Positions 7,059 to 13,927 of a stretch of DNA of 22,579 nt are shown piece after piece. The notes beneath the pieces are model-generated. The model ran no database searches, was not told the origin of the DNA, and worked only from the letters and a program-made list of their open reading frames with translations. This DNA is from Spirochaetaceae bacterium (GTDB lineage: Bacteria > Spirochaetota > Spirochaetia > Treponematales > Breznakiellaceae): assembly GCA_031269165.1 (NCBI GenBank), contig JAISZQ010000087.1, positions 1 through 22,579 of the forward strand, in the 5' to 3' direction. Every line of letters begins with the position of its first letter. Positions within the stretch are counted from its first letter, which is position 1. The position numbers were made by a program, and so were the translations under genes.

Positions 7059-8042
7059 ATGGAAACCGATAGTATCAATACCGGCCTCTTGAAAAGTATC
7101 GAGGGCAAAAAACACGAATTAGACACACTCCGGCCGTTCTCCCCTGAAATTGTCCGTAAATTGGAGGAACAATTTACCCTTGAATGGACCTATAATTCCA
7201 ACGCCATTGAAGGAAACACGTTAAGTTTGCAAGAGACTGATTTGGTCATAAACAGGGGGTTGACTGTCGGAAACAAGACATTAAAAGAACATTTTGAGGC
7301 CCTCAATCATAAAGAAGGCATTCAATTGTTATATGATTTTGTTACAAAAAAAAAGGAATTGGACGAAAAGGTTATTTTTGAAATCCATAAAATGATAGTA
7401 AGAAATATCAGCGATAAGGACGCGGGACATTATCGAGACGCGAATGTTATGATAATGGGGGCAGAACATATACCGCCATCGGCAATAAAGATACCCGCAT
7501 TAATGACAGAGTTTATAACGTGGTATTATGAACATAAATCAAAATTATCCGTCGTGGAATTGGCCGGATGGGTACATTACAAAATGGTTCATATTCATCC
7601 CTTTATTGACGGAAACGGCCGGACGGCCCGGTTGCTTATGAACCTGATATTCCTGCAAAACGGGTATCCGCCCGCCGTAATACTCCATATTGACCGAAGA
7701 AAATATTACCGGGTATTAAAAGAAGCGGATCGGGAACAGTATTATGACTATTTCAATTTTATCGGCAGGTCTGTAGAACGCTCGTTAATCATATATTTAA
7801 ACGCATTGAAAAGTAAAAACGACAAAACGGATCGATATGGTTATATTAGTCTGCGGGAAGCATCGAAAATAAGCGGGTATAGCATAGCGTATCTATCCTA
7901 TTTGGCCCGTTCCAGGCGGTTGAAGGCAATAAAGATGCAAAAGAACTGGTTGACTACCAGAGAAGCCTTAACGGATTATATTGAAACCATAAAGAAAAAC
8001 GATACCAAGTTGTTCAGACTAAAAGATTTGATAAAAAGATAG
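7059..8042 (+). CDS. Fic/DOC family protein with self-inhibitory motif and C-terminal DNA-binding-like region
   Basis: A 327-residue Fic protein; such enzymes usually transfer AMP to Ser, Thr or Tyr of target proteins. The full active-site motif is present, HPFIDGNGRTAR at 180-191, with His180 as the expected catalytic base. An inhibitory helix motif SNAIEGN (47-53, Glu51) lies N-terminal to it, so this is an intramolecularly inhibited (class II) Fic and needs no separate antitoxin. The C-terminus (about 260-310, YISLREASKISGYSIAYLSY) resembles an excisionase/MerR-like helix-turn-helix. The gene is AT-rich compared with infB and pyk and sits between repeat blocks, which suggests transfer. The target is unknown. 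The start is supported by the -10 box 6 nt upstream. Confidence 0.92.
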   Translation: METDSINTGLLKSIEGKKHELDTLRPFSPEIVRKLEEQFTLEWTYNSNAIEGNTLSLQETDLVINRGLTVGNKTLKEHFEALNHKEGIQLLYDFVTKKKELDEKVIFEIHKMIVRNISDKDAGHYRDANVMIMGAEHIPPSAIKIPALMTEFITWYYEHKSKLSVVELAGWVHYKMVHIHPFIDGNGRTARLLMNLIFLQNGYPPAVILHIDRRKYYRVLKEADREQYYDYFNFIGRSVERSLIIYLNALKSKNDKTDRYGYISLREASKISGYSIAYLSYLARSRRLKAIKMQKNWLTTREALTDYIETIKKNDTKLFRLKDLIKR

Positions 8043-8057
8043 CCACGACCACCGGAC

Positions 8058-8104
8058 AAAAAAACGCCCTCTGCCGGCAGGAGGTTGAAAAGCCAACAGA
8101 GGGC
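8058..8104 (-). terminator. Intrinsic terminator on the minus strand, downstream of and convergent to the Fic gene
   Basis: On the minus strand GCCCTCTG (8104-8097) pairs with CAGAGGGC (8073-8066) and is followed by G and seven T (plus-strand A-run at 8058-8064). On the plus strand there is no T-run after the stem, although some A residues precede it. No minus-strand gene is recognised immediately upstream of it. Confidence 0.6.
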
Positions 8105-8210
8105 AGGCGAGTTATCCGGGCCAAAAGCCGCACCGATCCCTCACCGTTATTCGCATATTTCTTGTATCTCTCGTCTATGATAGCGCATCGGTTACGCATC
8201 CGCTGTCCCC

Positions 8211-8375
8211 GTCATTGCGAGCAAGCCGCTCGTTAGCGCGGGCGAAGCACTCCGGCGGGCGACCTTCCTTGTCTGGATTGCTTTGTCGCTACGGCGTGTT
8301 ACCTCCGGTAACCGTGCTGCCACAAGGGGCAACACCACCGACAGGGAGCGCGTTGCAACAAGCCGGCGGTTTGCT
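8211..8375 (+). repeat. GTCATTGCGAG-type dispersed repeat region with hairpins
   Basis: Starts with GTCATTGCGAG, continues to CTGGATTGCTTTGTCGC, and includes the perfect hairpin GTTACC-TCC-GGTAAC (about 8309-8323). The same repeat type is at 15259-15341. The motif pair GTCATTGCGAG ... GCAATCCAG / CTGGATTGC is a widely distributed bacterial palindromic repeat. The small open frame through it (8215-8454) is not credible as a gene. Confidence 0.6.
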
Positions 8376-8540
8376 CCGACCCCGCCTCACTTCCTCTTAT
8401 CTGCCCGGTACTTTTTTCCATAAAAAAACAACTTTTTTCACTGAAAACCTGTGATTATTCTGAAAACGTGTTATATTTCCCTTATGTCGTTCTATGGCAG
8501 GGACAAAAAACAGTCCGCGCTATTCTCCGGTCACTCATGT

Positions 8541-8599
8541 GAGCCTGTTCCCAAACGAATTGACGGTGTGCTAACCACGCACGGTTTTGGAACAGCCCC
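8541..8599 (+). repeat. R2 palindromic unit (GAGCCTGTTCC ends), copy 1
   Basis: A 59-bp palindrome with ends GAGCCTGTTCCCAAAC and GGTTTTGGAACAGCCCC around an inner hairpin GTGTG/CACGC. Nearly the same as 9969-10027 and 16377-16434. It shares its first ten bases with the ends of the R1 elements. Confidence 0.75.
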
Positions 8600-8726
8600 A
8601 TGTATTCGCCCTGTTTATACCATGTGCCGGAAAGCATGTCAAGCCCACCGCAAAATATCTGTTTCCGGTTATGTGCGGACCCTTGGCTTTTATGGCTACA
8701 TTATAGTGACATTACCGGAGGTTTTT

Positions 8727-8999
8727 ATGTCAGAAATTGGATGCCCGGCAGGTAGTGCGCTGGATTCGCGTGAAGCGGTATTCCTGCAATCTGCGGGGGA
8801 ATTGATCATAAAGAGTAAGGAAGGTCATGGGAGTATGGTAAAGCAACTGATTGGATGGCTGAAGTGCCGGTCGTGGACGAAGGATACGATAGTTGTGGAC
8901 GACAAAGAGTTCGAGCAACTTTTCGAGGACGCCAGGGATAACGGAGACGGCCCGGGGAATGCGGCGGTGTCAGATACCGCATTGAAGAGTGAAACGTGA
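8727..8999 (+). CDS. Hypothetical protein, 90 residues
   Basis: I do not recognise this protein. The ATG at 8727 has a strong GGAGG 5 nt upstream (8717-8721), and a TATAGT at 8702-8707 could be the -10 box. The frame is open further upstream to 8451, but that part runs through an R2 repeat unit and should not be counted. The predicted product is soluble, charged and acidic in its C-terminal half (KEFEQLFEDARDNGDG), with no signal peptide or membrane helix. A Trp-rich segment IGWLKCRSWTKD lies in the middle. No neighbour gives a functional hint. Confidence 0.55.
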   Translation: MSEIGCPAGSALDSREAVFLQSAGELIIKSKEGHGSMVKQLIGWLKCRSWTKDTIVVDDKEFEQLFEDARDNGDGPGNAAVSDTALKSET

Positions 9000-9380
9000 T
9001 TGCGCCAGTTCAAATCTGAAGTGCGAATAAATGCTCCGAAAAGACCTCGTATGGGGTACGGTATTCTCAAGACGTGCGGGGACGATGGGGCAAGAGCCTT
9101 GATTTTTTCAACAATCGTGTCAAGCCGCTCTTGAAGTGAGCGTTTCAAAGGAGTTCCCTTTGGGAATGCCGTATCGGCCCGTTGGCGTGCCCGTTCAGTC
9201 CCCGCTTCCATGAGCGGAGGGAAGCGGAGGATAAGGGGGAAGCGGGTAGGTGAAAGGCAGGGATAAAAAGCGTGGCTGGCTGGCGATCCGCGCGGAATGT
9301 CCGTCACGGGTTTGCCGGGGATATATCTCTGCCCCAAAACCGACTAATCCGACAGTCTCGTTACGCGATGGGTCTCATTT
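9000..9380. other. Region between two hypothetical genes, with a possible minus-strand coding remnant
   Basis: On the minus strand an open frame covers about 9337-8825. Its part between about 9215 and 9000 reads like a normal protein (PKGTPLKRSLQERLDTIVEK, then PSSPHVLRIPYPIRGLFGAF), while the part after about 9000 runs antisense to the 8727-8999 gene. I cannot assign it to a family. No RNA or repeat is evident. Confidence 0.3.
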
Positions 9381-9947
9381 TTATAAAAATAATTGCAACC
9401 ATGGGCCGTTCACAATACCGAAAAATGTATCTATGTCAACGAGACAGTAAATTGAGTTGTCACTTATCTGACAAACATATTGCTCGTTATTTTTCCATAT
9501 ATGAATCATAAAATTTCTTGGGCCAGTTTCATCCTTTAATTGTTTTTCAAATATTTCTCTTTTTGTCCAGTTTCTTCGTTCCGAACTTGGTGATGGCAGT
9601 CTAAAATCCAGTTCTTCTTTGCTCATCTTGTTCATTTCATCATTTATTCTGTTAATGATACTATCTTTTTCATTTTGGGTAATATCATATTCCATAGCAA
9701 TAATGACATCGGGAAATCTGTACCAATAATATTTCTGGTCAATTTCGATTGTATTACCCAAGAAATTTAATTTATATAGTTCATTGATTACATTTTGATC
9801 CCGTATGGTCCATCTCTGTAATCCGTCTCCATCACGCGATCCCCAATTGCTATGGCAAGGCTGATTTCGACAAATTTCTATTTTTCTCATTTGCTCAACA
9901 CCAAATAAAGTATTTTGATAGTTTCCTTTTACGTTGTTAAATGCCAT
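9381..9947 (-). CDS. Hypothetical protein, 188 residues, AT-rich
   Basis: Not recognised. It is much more AT-rich than the flanking core genes, which points to acquisition. The protein is soluble, with no signal peptide or membrane segment, and contains many aromatic residues: YYWYRFPDVIIAMEYD near the middle, RRNWTKREIFEKQLKD later, and a C-terminal NSIYCLVDIDTFFGIVNGPW. A GAGGA lies almost against the ATG at 9947, closer than ideal, so a later start (Met20, MRKIEICRNQ) is possible. It is flanked by repeats on its 5' side (R2 copy at 9969). No neighbour suggests a partner. Confidence 0.6.
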   Translation of the reverse strand: MAFNNVKGNYQNTLFGVEQMRKIEICRNQPCHSNWGSRDGDGLQRWTIRDQNVINELYKLNFLGNTIEIDQKYYWYRFPDVIIAMEYDITQNEKDSIINRINDEMNKMSKEELDFRLPSPSSERRNWTKREIFEKQLKDETGPRNFMIHIWKNNEQYVCQISDNSIYCLVDIDTFFGIVNGPWLQLFL

Positions 9948-9968
9948 TTCCTCATCGTTGATGTAATC

Positions 9969-10027
9969 GAGCCTGTTCCAAAACTAATTGACTGTGCGCT
10001 AACCGCGCACGGTTTTGGAACAGGCTC
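9969..10027 (+). repeat. R2 palindromic unit, copy 2
   Basis: Ends GAGCCTGTTCCAAAAC and GTTTTGGAACAGGCTC are perfect inverse complements. The inner hairpin is GTGCGC-TAACC-GCGCAC. It starts a run of three hairpins ending at 10109. Confidence 0.8.
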
Positions 10028-10029
10028 TT

Positions 10030-10060
10030 GGAAAAACCAGTCAAAGGCCCCGGTTTTTCC
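10030..10060. repeat. Perfect inverted repeat GGAAAAACC/GGTTTTTCC
   Basis: Nine-base arms at 10030-10038 and 10052-10060 with a 13-nt loop lie between two R2 units. There is no T-run on either side long enough to call a terminator. Confidence 0.55.
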
Positions 10061-10072
10061 CTTAAATCTAGG

Positions 10073-10109
10073 GAAGCTGTTCCAAAAACTGAAGTTTTGG
10101 AACAGCCTC
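10073..10109 (+). repeat. R2 palindromic unit, compact copy
   Basis: GAAGCTGTTCCAAAAACT pairs with AGTTTTGGAACAGCCTC across a 2-nt loop. The inner GTGCGC hairpin module present in the other copies is missing, so this is the same outer stem without its insert. Confidence 0.7.
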
Positions 10110-10142
10110 AAATGACGTTGCCCTGGATGGGAGCCCTTTCTC

Positions 10143-10171
10143 TTGTATTTCTTCCATAAAAGAGATATAGT
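10143..10171 (+). promoter_or_regulatory. Promoter of the 10178 gene relic (leaderless arrangement)
   Basis: TTGTAT at 10143-10148, a 17-nt spacer and TATAGT at 10166-10171. The GTG start of the relic follows after exactly 6 nt. No Shine-Dalgarno sequence precedes it. Confidence 0.5.
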
Positions 10172-10177
10172 GTAGTC

Positions 10178-10323
10178 GTGGAATCGGTATTGTATACAAA
10201 CCGTCGGCTTTCAAACACTATGTGACCGAGAACGATATACGATGGGCTTTTCGTACCGCCCAGTACGATCTTCCGGTGGAGATCATCGGCGAGATGGTTC
10301 GGGAACGGATTGCCGCACAGTAA
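10178..10323 (+). pseudogene. Frameshifted remnant of a small protein (PSAFKH...VTENDI type)
   Basis: From GTG at 10178 the frame reads VESVLYT and then stops at a TGA near 10220. Removing one base near 10197 joins it to a second frame reading YKPSAFKH, VTENDIRWAF and RTAQYDLPVE, ending at TAA 10321-10323. The SAFKH plus V-(S/T)-E-x-DI pattern resembles a small family (about 80-100 residues) found as single genes or in toxin-antitoxin-like pairs; this memory-based match is weak. The product would be only about 48 residues, so the C-terminus also looks decayed. A sequencing error instead of a true frameshift cannot be excluded. Confidence 0.45.
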
Positions 10324-10488
10324 GGAGAGTCGGCCTCATGTGTGAGGGCCGTCCATTTAGAGAAGGAAGCGTTAACCGCGAAGGCGAGGAGTGCATTCTC
10401 GATTGAATAAATCAGTGCTTTAGCGCAGCCTGTCAAGACTTGCTCGTGTTTTGGAACAGGCTCATAGAACTTTAAGGAAAGAAATGAT
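10324..10488. other. Short region upstream of dppC with an R2 half-site
   Basis: Contains the near-perfect hairpin GGCCTCA/TGAGGGCC (about 10332-10350) and a right-half R2 end GTTTTGGAACAGGCTC (10448-10463). A weak promoter could use TTGCTC (10440-10445) and CATAGA (10463-10468), placing the -10 box at the repeat edge. No trace of dppB is visible. Confidence 0.4.
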
Positions 10489-11355
10489 ATGAAAAATACG
10501 GCAAGGGAATTTATGCGGTTCCTTATGCATAATAAATTGTGTTTCGCGGGCCTCCTCCTCATTGCGGCCTTGATCTTTCTTGCCATCTTCGCGCCCCTCT
10601 TGGTTCCCTATTCCCAAGACATAGCAAACGAAGTTCACTTGGAGAACAAGCTGCTTCCCCCTCAGGCGGCCCACCCCTTTGGCACCGATGAAATGGGCCG
10701 GGACGTTTTCTTGCGGGTACTCTACGGCGCGCGGCTTTCCTTCCAACTGGCCTTCGTGGTGATCCTCATCTCATCGGCAATCGGCATTTCTTACGGGCTC
10801 GTGTCCGGCTATTTCGGCGGCGTCGTTGATACGGTGATGATGCGCTTGTGTGAAATCTTTTTGAGTTTTCCCTCCCTCCTTTTGGCCATAGCCATCGTAT
10901 CGGTACTGGGGCCTTCCCTAACCAATACGGCAATTTCCATCGCGCTGTCCTGGTGGCCGTGGTTCGCTCGCCTCATCCGCAATGAAACCGTCTCCCTCAA
11001 GAGCCGGGGCTTTGTCGAGGCCGCGCGGGCGATGGCGGTAAGCCCCGTAAGAATTTTGTATGATCATATCCTGCGAAACACCATCCCGGTCATTATCGTG
11101 CAGGTCTCCCTGTCCTTTGGCTCGGTGATCCTCACCGCCGCATCGCTGAGTTTTTTGGGACTGGGGGTACAGTCGCCCCTGCCGGAATGGGGACTCATGG
11201 TGAGTACCGGAAAAAATTATTTTTTGAGCGGCTGGTGGTATGTTACCTTTCCGGGGATTTTTATCTTTATCACTGTTATGGCCTTCAATTTCTTTGGCGA
11301 CGGGCTCCGCGATTTTTATGATCCCAAAACGCGGTATGACCATGCTCGGTCTTGA
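10489..11355 (+). CDS. dppC: Dipeptide/oligopeptide/nickel ABC transporter permease, DppC/OppC family
   Basis: A 288-residue inner-membrane permease. The N-terminal OppC-type segment has one helix (about 17-40), followed by a periplasmic part with HPFGTDEMGRDVFLRVLYGA (62-81), then five more helices (about 84-110, 114-141, 145-163, 200-226 and 250-272). The cytoplasmic EAA loop that contacts the ATPases is at 177-197 (EAARAMAVSPVRILYDHILR). AAGGAA precedes the ATG. The stop overlaps the region before the next gene by a few bases (17-nt gap to the preferred dppD start). The partner permease DppB and the binding protein DppA, normally upstream, are missing; the upstream DNA is repeats and a relic. 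Substrate cannot be read from the sequence. Confidence 0.93.
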   Translation: MKNTAREFMRFLMHNKLCFAGLLLIAALIFLAIFAPLLVPYSQDIANEVHLENKLLPPQAAHPFGTDEMGRDVFLRVLYGARLSFQLAFVVILISSAIGISYGLVSGYFGGVVDTVMMRLCEIFLSFPSLLLAIAIVSVLGPSLTNTAISIALSWWPWFARLIRNETVSLKSRGFVEAARAMAVSPVRILYDHILRNTIPVIIVQVSLSFGSVILTAASLSFLGLGVQSPLPEWGLMVSTGKNYFLSGWWYVTFPGIFIFITVMAFNFFGDGLRDFYDPKTRYDHARS

Positions 11356-11372
11356 AGGATGAGGAACGCCGC

Positions 11373-12203
11373 ATGGAAAATCTGCTTGTATTCCGTAATT
11401 TAAAGATCGTCACGGGGCCGCGCAAAGACCCCAAAGTCCTCGTGGATATTGAAGCGTTGGCTATCCAAAAGGGAGAAATCCTGGCCCTCGTGGGAGAAAC
11501 CGGGTCCGGCAAAACCCTTACCGCCCTTTCAACCTTGCGCCTCTATCCCTCCCGGCGGATTCGGACGGTGGAGGGCAGCATTGATTTTGGGGGAACCGAC
11601 CTCCTGGGGTGCGATAAGAAGCGGTTAAACGCCCTGCGGGGAAAAGAAATCGCCATGATCTTTCAGGACCCGATGAGTTCGCTCAATCCCGTGTATAAAG
11701 TGGGGACGGTCATCACTGAGATTATCCGCACCCATTTTGCCCTTTCCAAAACGCAGGCGCGGGAACGGGCAGAGGCGGCCTTTGAATACGCGGGGCTTTC
11801 TCCCGCCGGGGAACTCTTGGAAAGGTATCCCCACCAGCTTTCCGGGGGCCAGCGTCAGCGGGTGTGTATTGCTATGGCGGTCAGTTGTGAGCCAAAATTG
11901 CTCATTGCCGACGAGCCGACTACCTCCCTGGACGTTACCATACAGGCGCAAATTTTGCGTTTGATAGAGCGGCTCAAAAGAGACAAGGGCCTTTCCATTT
12001 TGTTTATCACGCACAACTTAGGGATTGTCTCCCAAATAGCCGACCGGCTCGCGGTCATGCGGAAGGGAAAGATCGTTGAAACCGGCGTTGCCGCTGCCGT
12101 CTTGAGGGAACCGCAACATCCCTATACGCGGATGCTTCTGGACGCGATCCCCGGGATCAACGAACAACGGAACCGGTTGCCGGTCATTGACTATACGATT
12201 TAG
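11373..12203 (+). CDS. dppD: Peptide/nickel-type ABC transporter ATP-binding protein, DppD/OppD family
   Basis: Cytoplasmic ATPase that powers the transporter. From the ATG at 11373 it has 276 residues: Walker A GETGSGKT (41-48), Q-loop Gln98, signature LSGGQRQR (156-163), Walker B LLIADEP (176-182), H-switch His214, and the DppD/OppD-type tail HPYTRMLLDAIPG (249-261). GAGGA lies 7 nt before this ATG; an in-frame TTG at 11352 overlaps the dppC stop and is less likely. The protein ends soon after the HPYTR motif, shorter than many OppD proteins (about 320-330). It is followed by dppF after 9 nt. Confidence 0.93.
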   Translation: MENLLVFRNLKIVTGPRKDPKVLVDIEALAIQKGEILALVGETGSGKTLTALSTLRLYPSRRIRTVEGSIDFGGTDLLGCDKKRLNALRGKEIAMIFQDPMSSLNPVYKVGTVITEIIRTHFALSKTQARERAEAAFEYAGLSPAGELLERYPHQLSGGQRQRVCIAMAVSCEPKLLIADEPTTSLDVTIQAQILRLIERLKRDKGLSILFITHNLGIVSQIADRLAVMRKGKIVETGVAAAVLREPQHPYTRMLLDAIPGINEQRNRLPVIDYTI

Positions 12204-12212
12204 GAGCCAGAT

Positions 12213-13028
12213 ATGATGACGACGGGGGAACAGCCCCAGCTTATTGAACTGATTAACATAGAACGTATCAACAAGGTGTTTACCACGCGGGCCGGTATGT
12301 TCGGCGGCGATCGCTTTGTGACCGCCCTCAAGGACGTGGCCTTTTCCGTGTATCCGGGCGAGCGGGTCGGGATTGTGGGGGAATCCGGCAGCGGCAAAAC
12401 CACTCTGGCGCGGATACTGACGGGCCTTGAGCGGCGTACCGGCGGCGGCATCCGGGTATGTGGGCTCGATCCCCAAAACCTTTCCCCGGAGGAATGGAGG
12501 GTCCATTGTGGAAATATTCAGATGGTATTTCAGGATTCGTCCTGGGCTATGGACCCCCTGATGACGGTGGAACACATTGTGGGAGAGGGCCTCAGCATCG
12601 GCGCACAGACAAAATCAGACCGTCGCGCCCTGATCGAGGCGGCTCTTGCCCGTGTTGGGCTGTCCGGCGAGTATCTTCACCGGTATCCCCATGAACTTTC
12701 CGGGGGCCAGCGTCAGCGGGTGGGCATTGCCCGGGCGATTATCCAAAACCCCAAAATACTGATCCTCGACGAGCCGACGTCTGCCCTTGATATGTCGGTC
12801 CAGGCCCAGATTCTCAACCTGTTGCACGACCTGCGCGACGCCTATAATTTGACCTATCTCTTTATCTCCCACGATCTGGGGGTGGTCCGGTATATGTGCG
12901 ATCGCGTCATCGTGATGTACCGGGGCGAAATCGTGGAAAAGGGGGACACGGAACGGATTTTTAACGCGCCAACCCATCCTTATACCCAAGAACTCATCGC
13001 CGCGATTCCTCACCCGCCGTCAATCTGA
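12213..13028 (+). CDS. dppF: Peptide/nickel-type ABC transporter ATP-binding protein, DppF/OppF family
   Basis: Second ATPase of the same transporter; it would form the heterodimer with DppD. It has 271 residues with Walker A GESGSGKT (56-63), Q-loop Gln107, signature LSGGQRQR (162-169), Walker B ILILDEP (182-188) and H-switch His220. The tail carries HPYTQELIAAIP (255-266). GGAG lies 6 nt before the tandem ATG ATG at 12213. The two ATPases are similar in sequence but clearly distinct, as usual for this family. No further transporter gene follows: 13029-13202 is repeat-like intergenic DNA and the next gene is convergent. Confidence 0.93.
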   Translation: MMTTGEQPQLIELINIERINKVFTTRAGMFGGDRFVTALKDVAFSVYPGERVGIVGESGSGKTTLARILTGLERRTGGGIRVCGLDPQNLSPEEWRVHCGNIQMVFQDSSWAMDPLMTVEHIVGEGLSIGAQTKSDRRALIEAALARVGLSGEYLHRYPHELSGGQRQRVGIARAIIQNPKILILDEPTSALDMSVQAQILNLLHDLRDAYNLTYLFISHDLGVVRYMCDRVIVMYRGEIVEKGDTERIFNAPTHPYTQELIAAIPHPPSI

Positions 13029-13049
13029 ACGTTGGCGGCGACTATTCTG

Positions 13050-13143
13050 TCGGGGGAAGTCTCCCACCGGCAACAAATTAAGGATTTTTTTGGGTGGAGG
13101 AGGGGAATGTCCACAGATAACGTGAGGTTTTGAAACAGCCTCT
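13050..13143. repeat. Repeat fragments after dppF
   Basis: GGGGGAAGTCTCCCACCGGC then AACAAATTAAGG resembles the edge of the nested unit in R1 copy 3 (GGGGGAAG...CCCTGTCAACAACTTAAG). CGTGAGGTTTTGAAACAGCC near 13122-13140 is a half R2-type end. No clear terminator for the dpp genes is seen. Confidence 0.45.
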
Positions 13144-13202
13144 CGTACTAAAGCGGCCGAATAGTTACAATTGAAAATGAACGGATTTTGAAAACAACGC
13201 GA

Positions 13203-13787
13203 TTATTTCACCATATAAACCAAATGATGTATGCCCATAATCTTTGCGTATTTTTGTTTGATTCTATGAACTTCCTTAAACCCCCATTTTTTATAGAGCT
13301 GAAACGCCTTTTCGTTTGTATCCGCAACCTCTAAAATATATTTTTCATATCTGTTTAATGAAAATATATATTCCATTATTGATGAAGCGACACCCGTTCC
13401 CCTCTGTTTTTTATTCGTTGCCACAAACTCAATGGAACCCGTTTTGTCATCAATTTCAACCGGATATTTGGGGTGTTTATTAAAATATTTGGTAAATATC
13501 ATATTGGCCAAAGACCCTTTTATGAATCCCAAATTTTTTATCAATATTTTCTTGTTATGATGGGTACAATAATGTTCTTTATCCACGCAAACTATCATCC
13601 CGGCAATGTCGTTATCTATGATGCCGACATAGAAATAATCGAGTACAAAGATATGTGAAAACGCCTTTATCAAGGTACTTGCGTCCGTTGAAATTATTCT
13701 TAATTCCCGTCCAAACGCCTCGACAAATAACGCGCTTATTTTTTCTCTTATGCTTTCATCCAAATCTTTAGCGAGTTTAATTTCCAT
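13203..13787 (-). CDS. GNAT family N-acetyltransferase, AT-rich
   Basis: A 194-residue single-domain acetyltransferase using acetyl-CoA. The acetyl-CoA-binding motif A region reads IEFVATNKKQRGTGVASSIM (about 119-138), with the Q/R-x-x-G-x-G/A core as RGTGVA, and motif B ends in NEKAFQLYKKWGFKEV (about 158-173). The substrate is unknown. AGGAA lies about 9 nt before the ATG. Base composition is much more AT-rich than the dpp and sugar genes, so recent acquisition is likely. It is not visibly paired with a small antitoxin-like gene, unlike the GNAT at 15748. It runs convergent to dppF. Confidence 0.88.
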   Translation of the reverse strand: MEIKLAKDLDESIREKISALFVEAFGRELRIISTDASTLIKAFSHIFVLDYFYVGIIDNDIAGMIVCVDKEHYCTHHNKKILIKNLGFIKGSLANMIFTKYFNKHPKYPVEIDDKTGSIEFVATNKKQRGTGVASSIMEYIFSLNRYEKYILEVADTNEKAFQLYKKWGFKEVHRIKQKYAKIMGIHHLVYMVK

Positions 13788-13927
13788 ACCCTTATGTTCC
13801 TTGCAATGTTTTCTATTTCTTTGCAGATACCCTTACCACGCCCGCAACAGGAGAGGGCTTTTTTTCCCGTAGGGGAACCGCCGTCCTTTCCCGCCAAACC
13901 AGCCCCCGGGGAAGCCCCGGCGGGGCT

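Noticed and set aside
8215..8454. 79-codon frame downstream of the Fic gene
   Set aside because: Lies wholly in GTCATTGCGAG-type repeat and hairpin DNA.
8451..8726. N-terminal extension of the 8727 gene
   Set aside because: Runs through an R2 palindrome; the GGAGG site and the change in character at 8727 support the shorter protein.
10030..10060. Intrinsic terminator
   Set aside because: The GGAAAAACC/GGTTTTTCC stem has no T-run after it and a 13-nt loop; left as an inverted repeat.
7024..10161. CTTCCATAAAAGA shared before the Fic gene and the 10178 relic, as a common operator
   Set aside because: It sits at different distances from the two -10 boxes (24 and 15 bases), so a shared regulatory role is doubtful.
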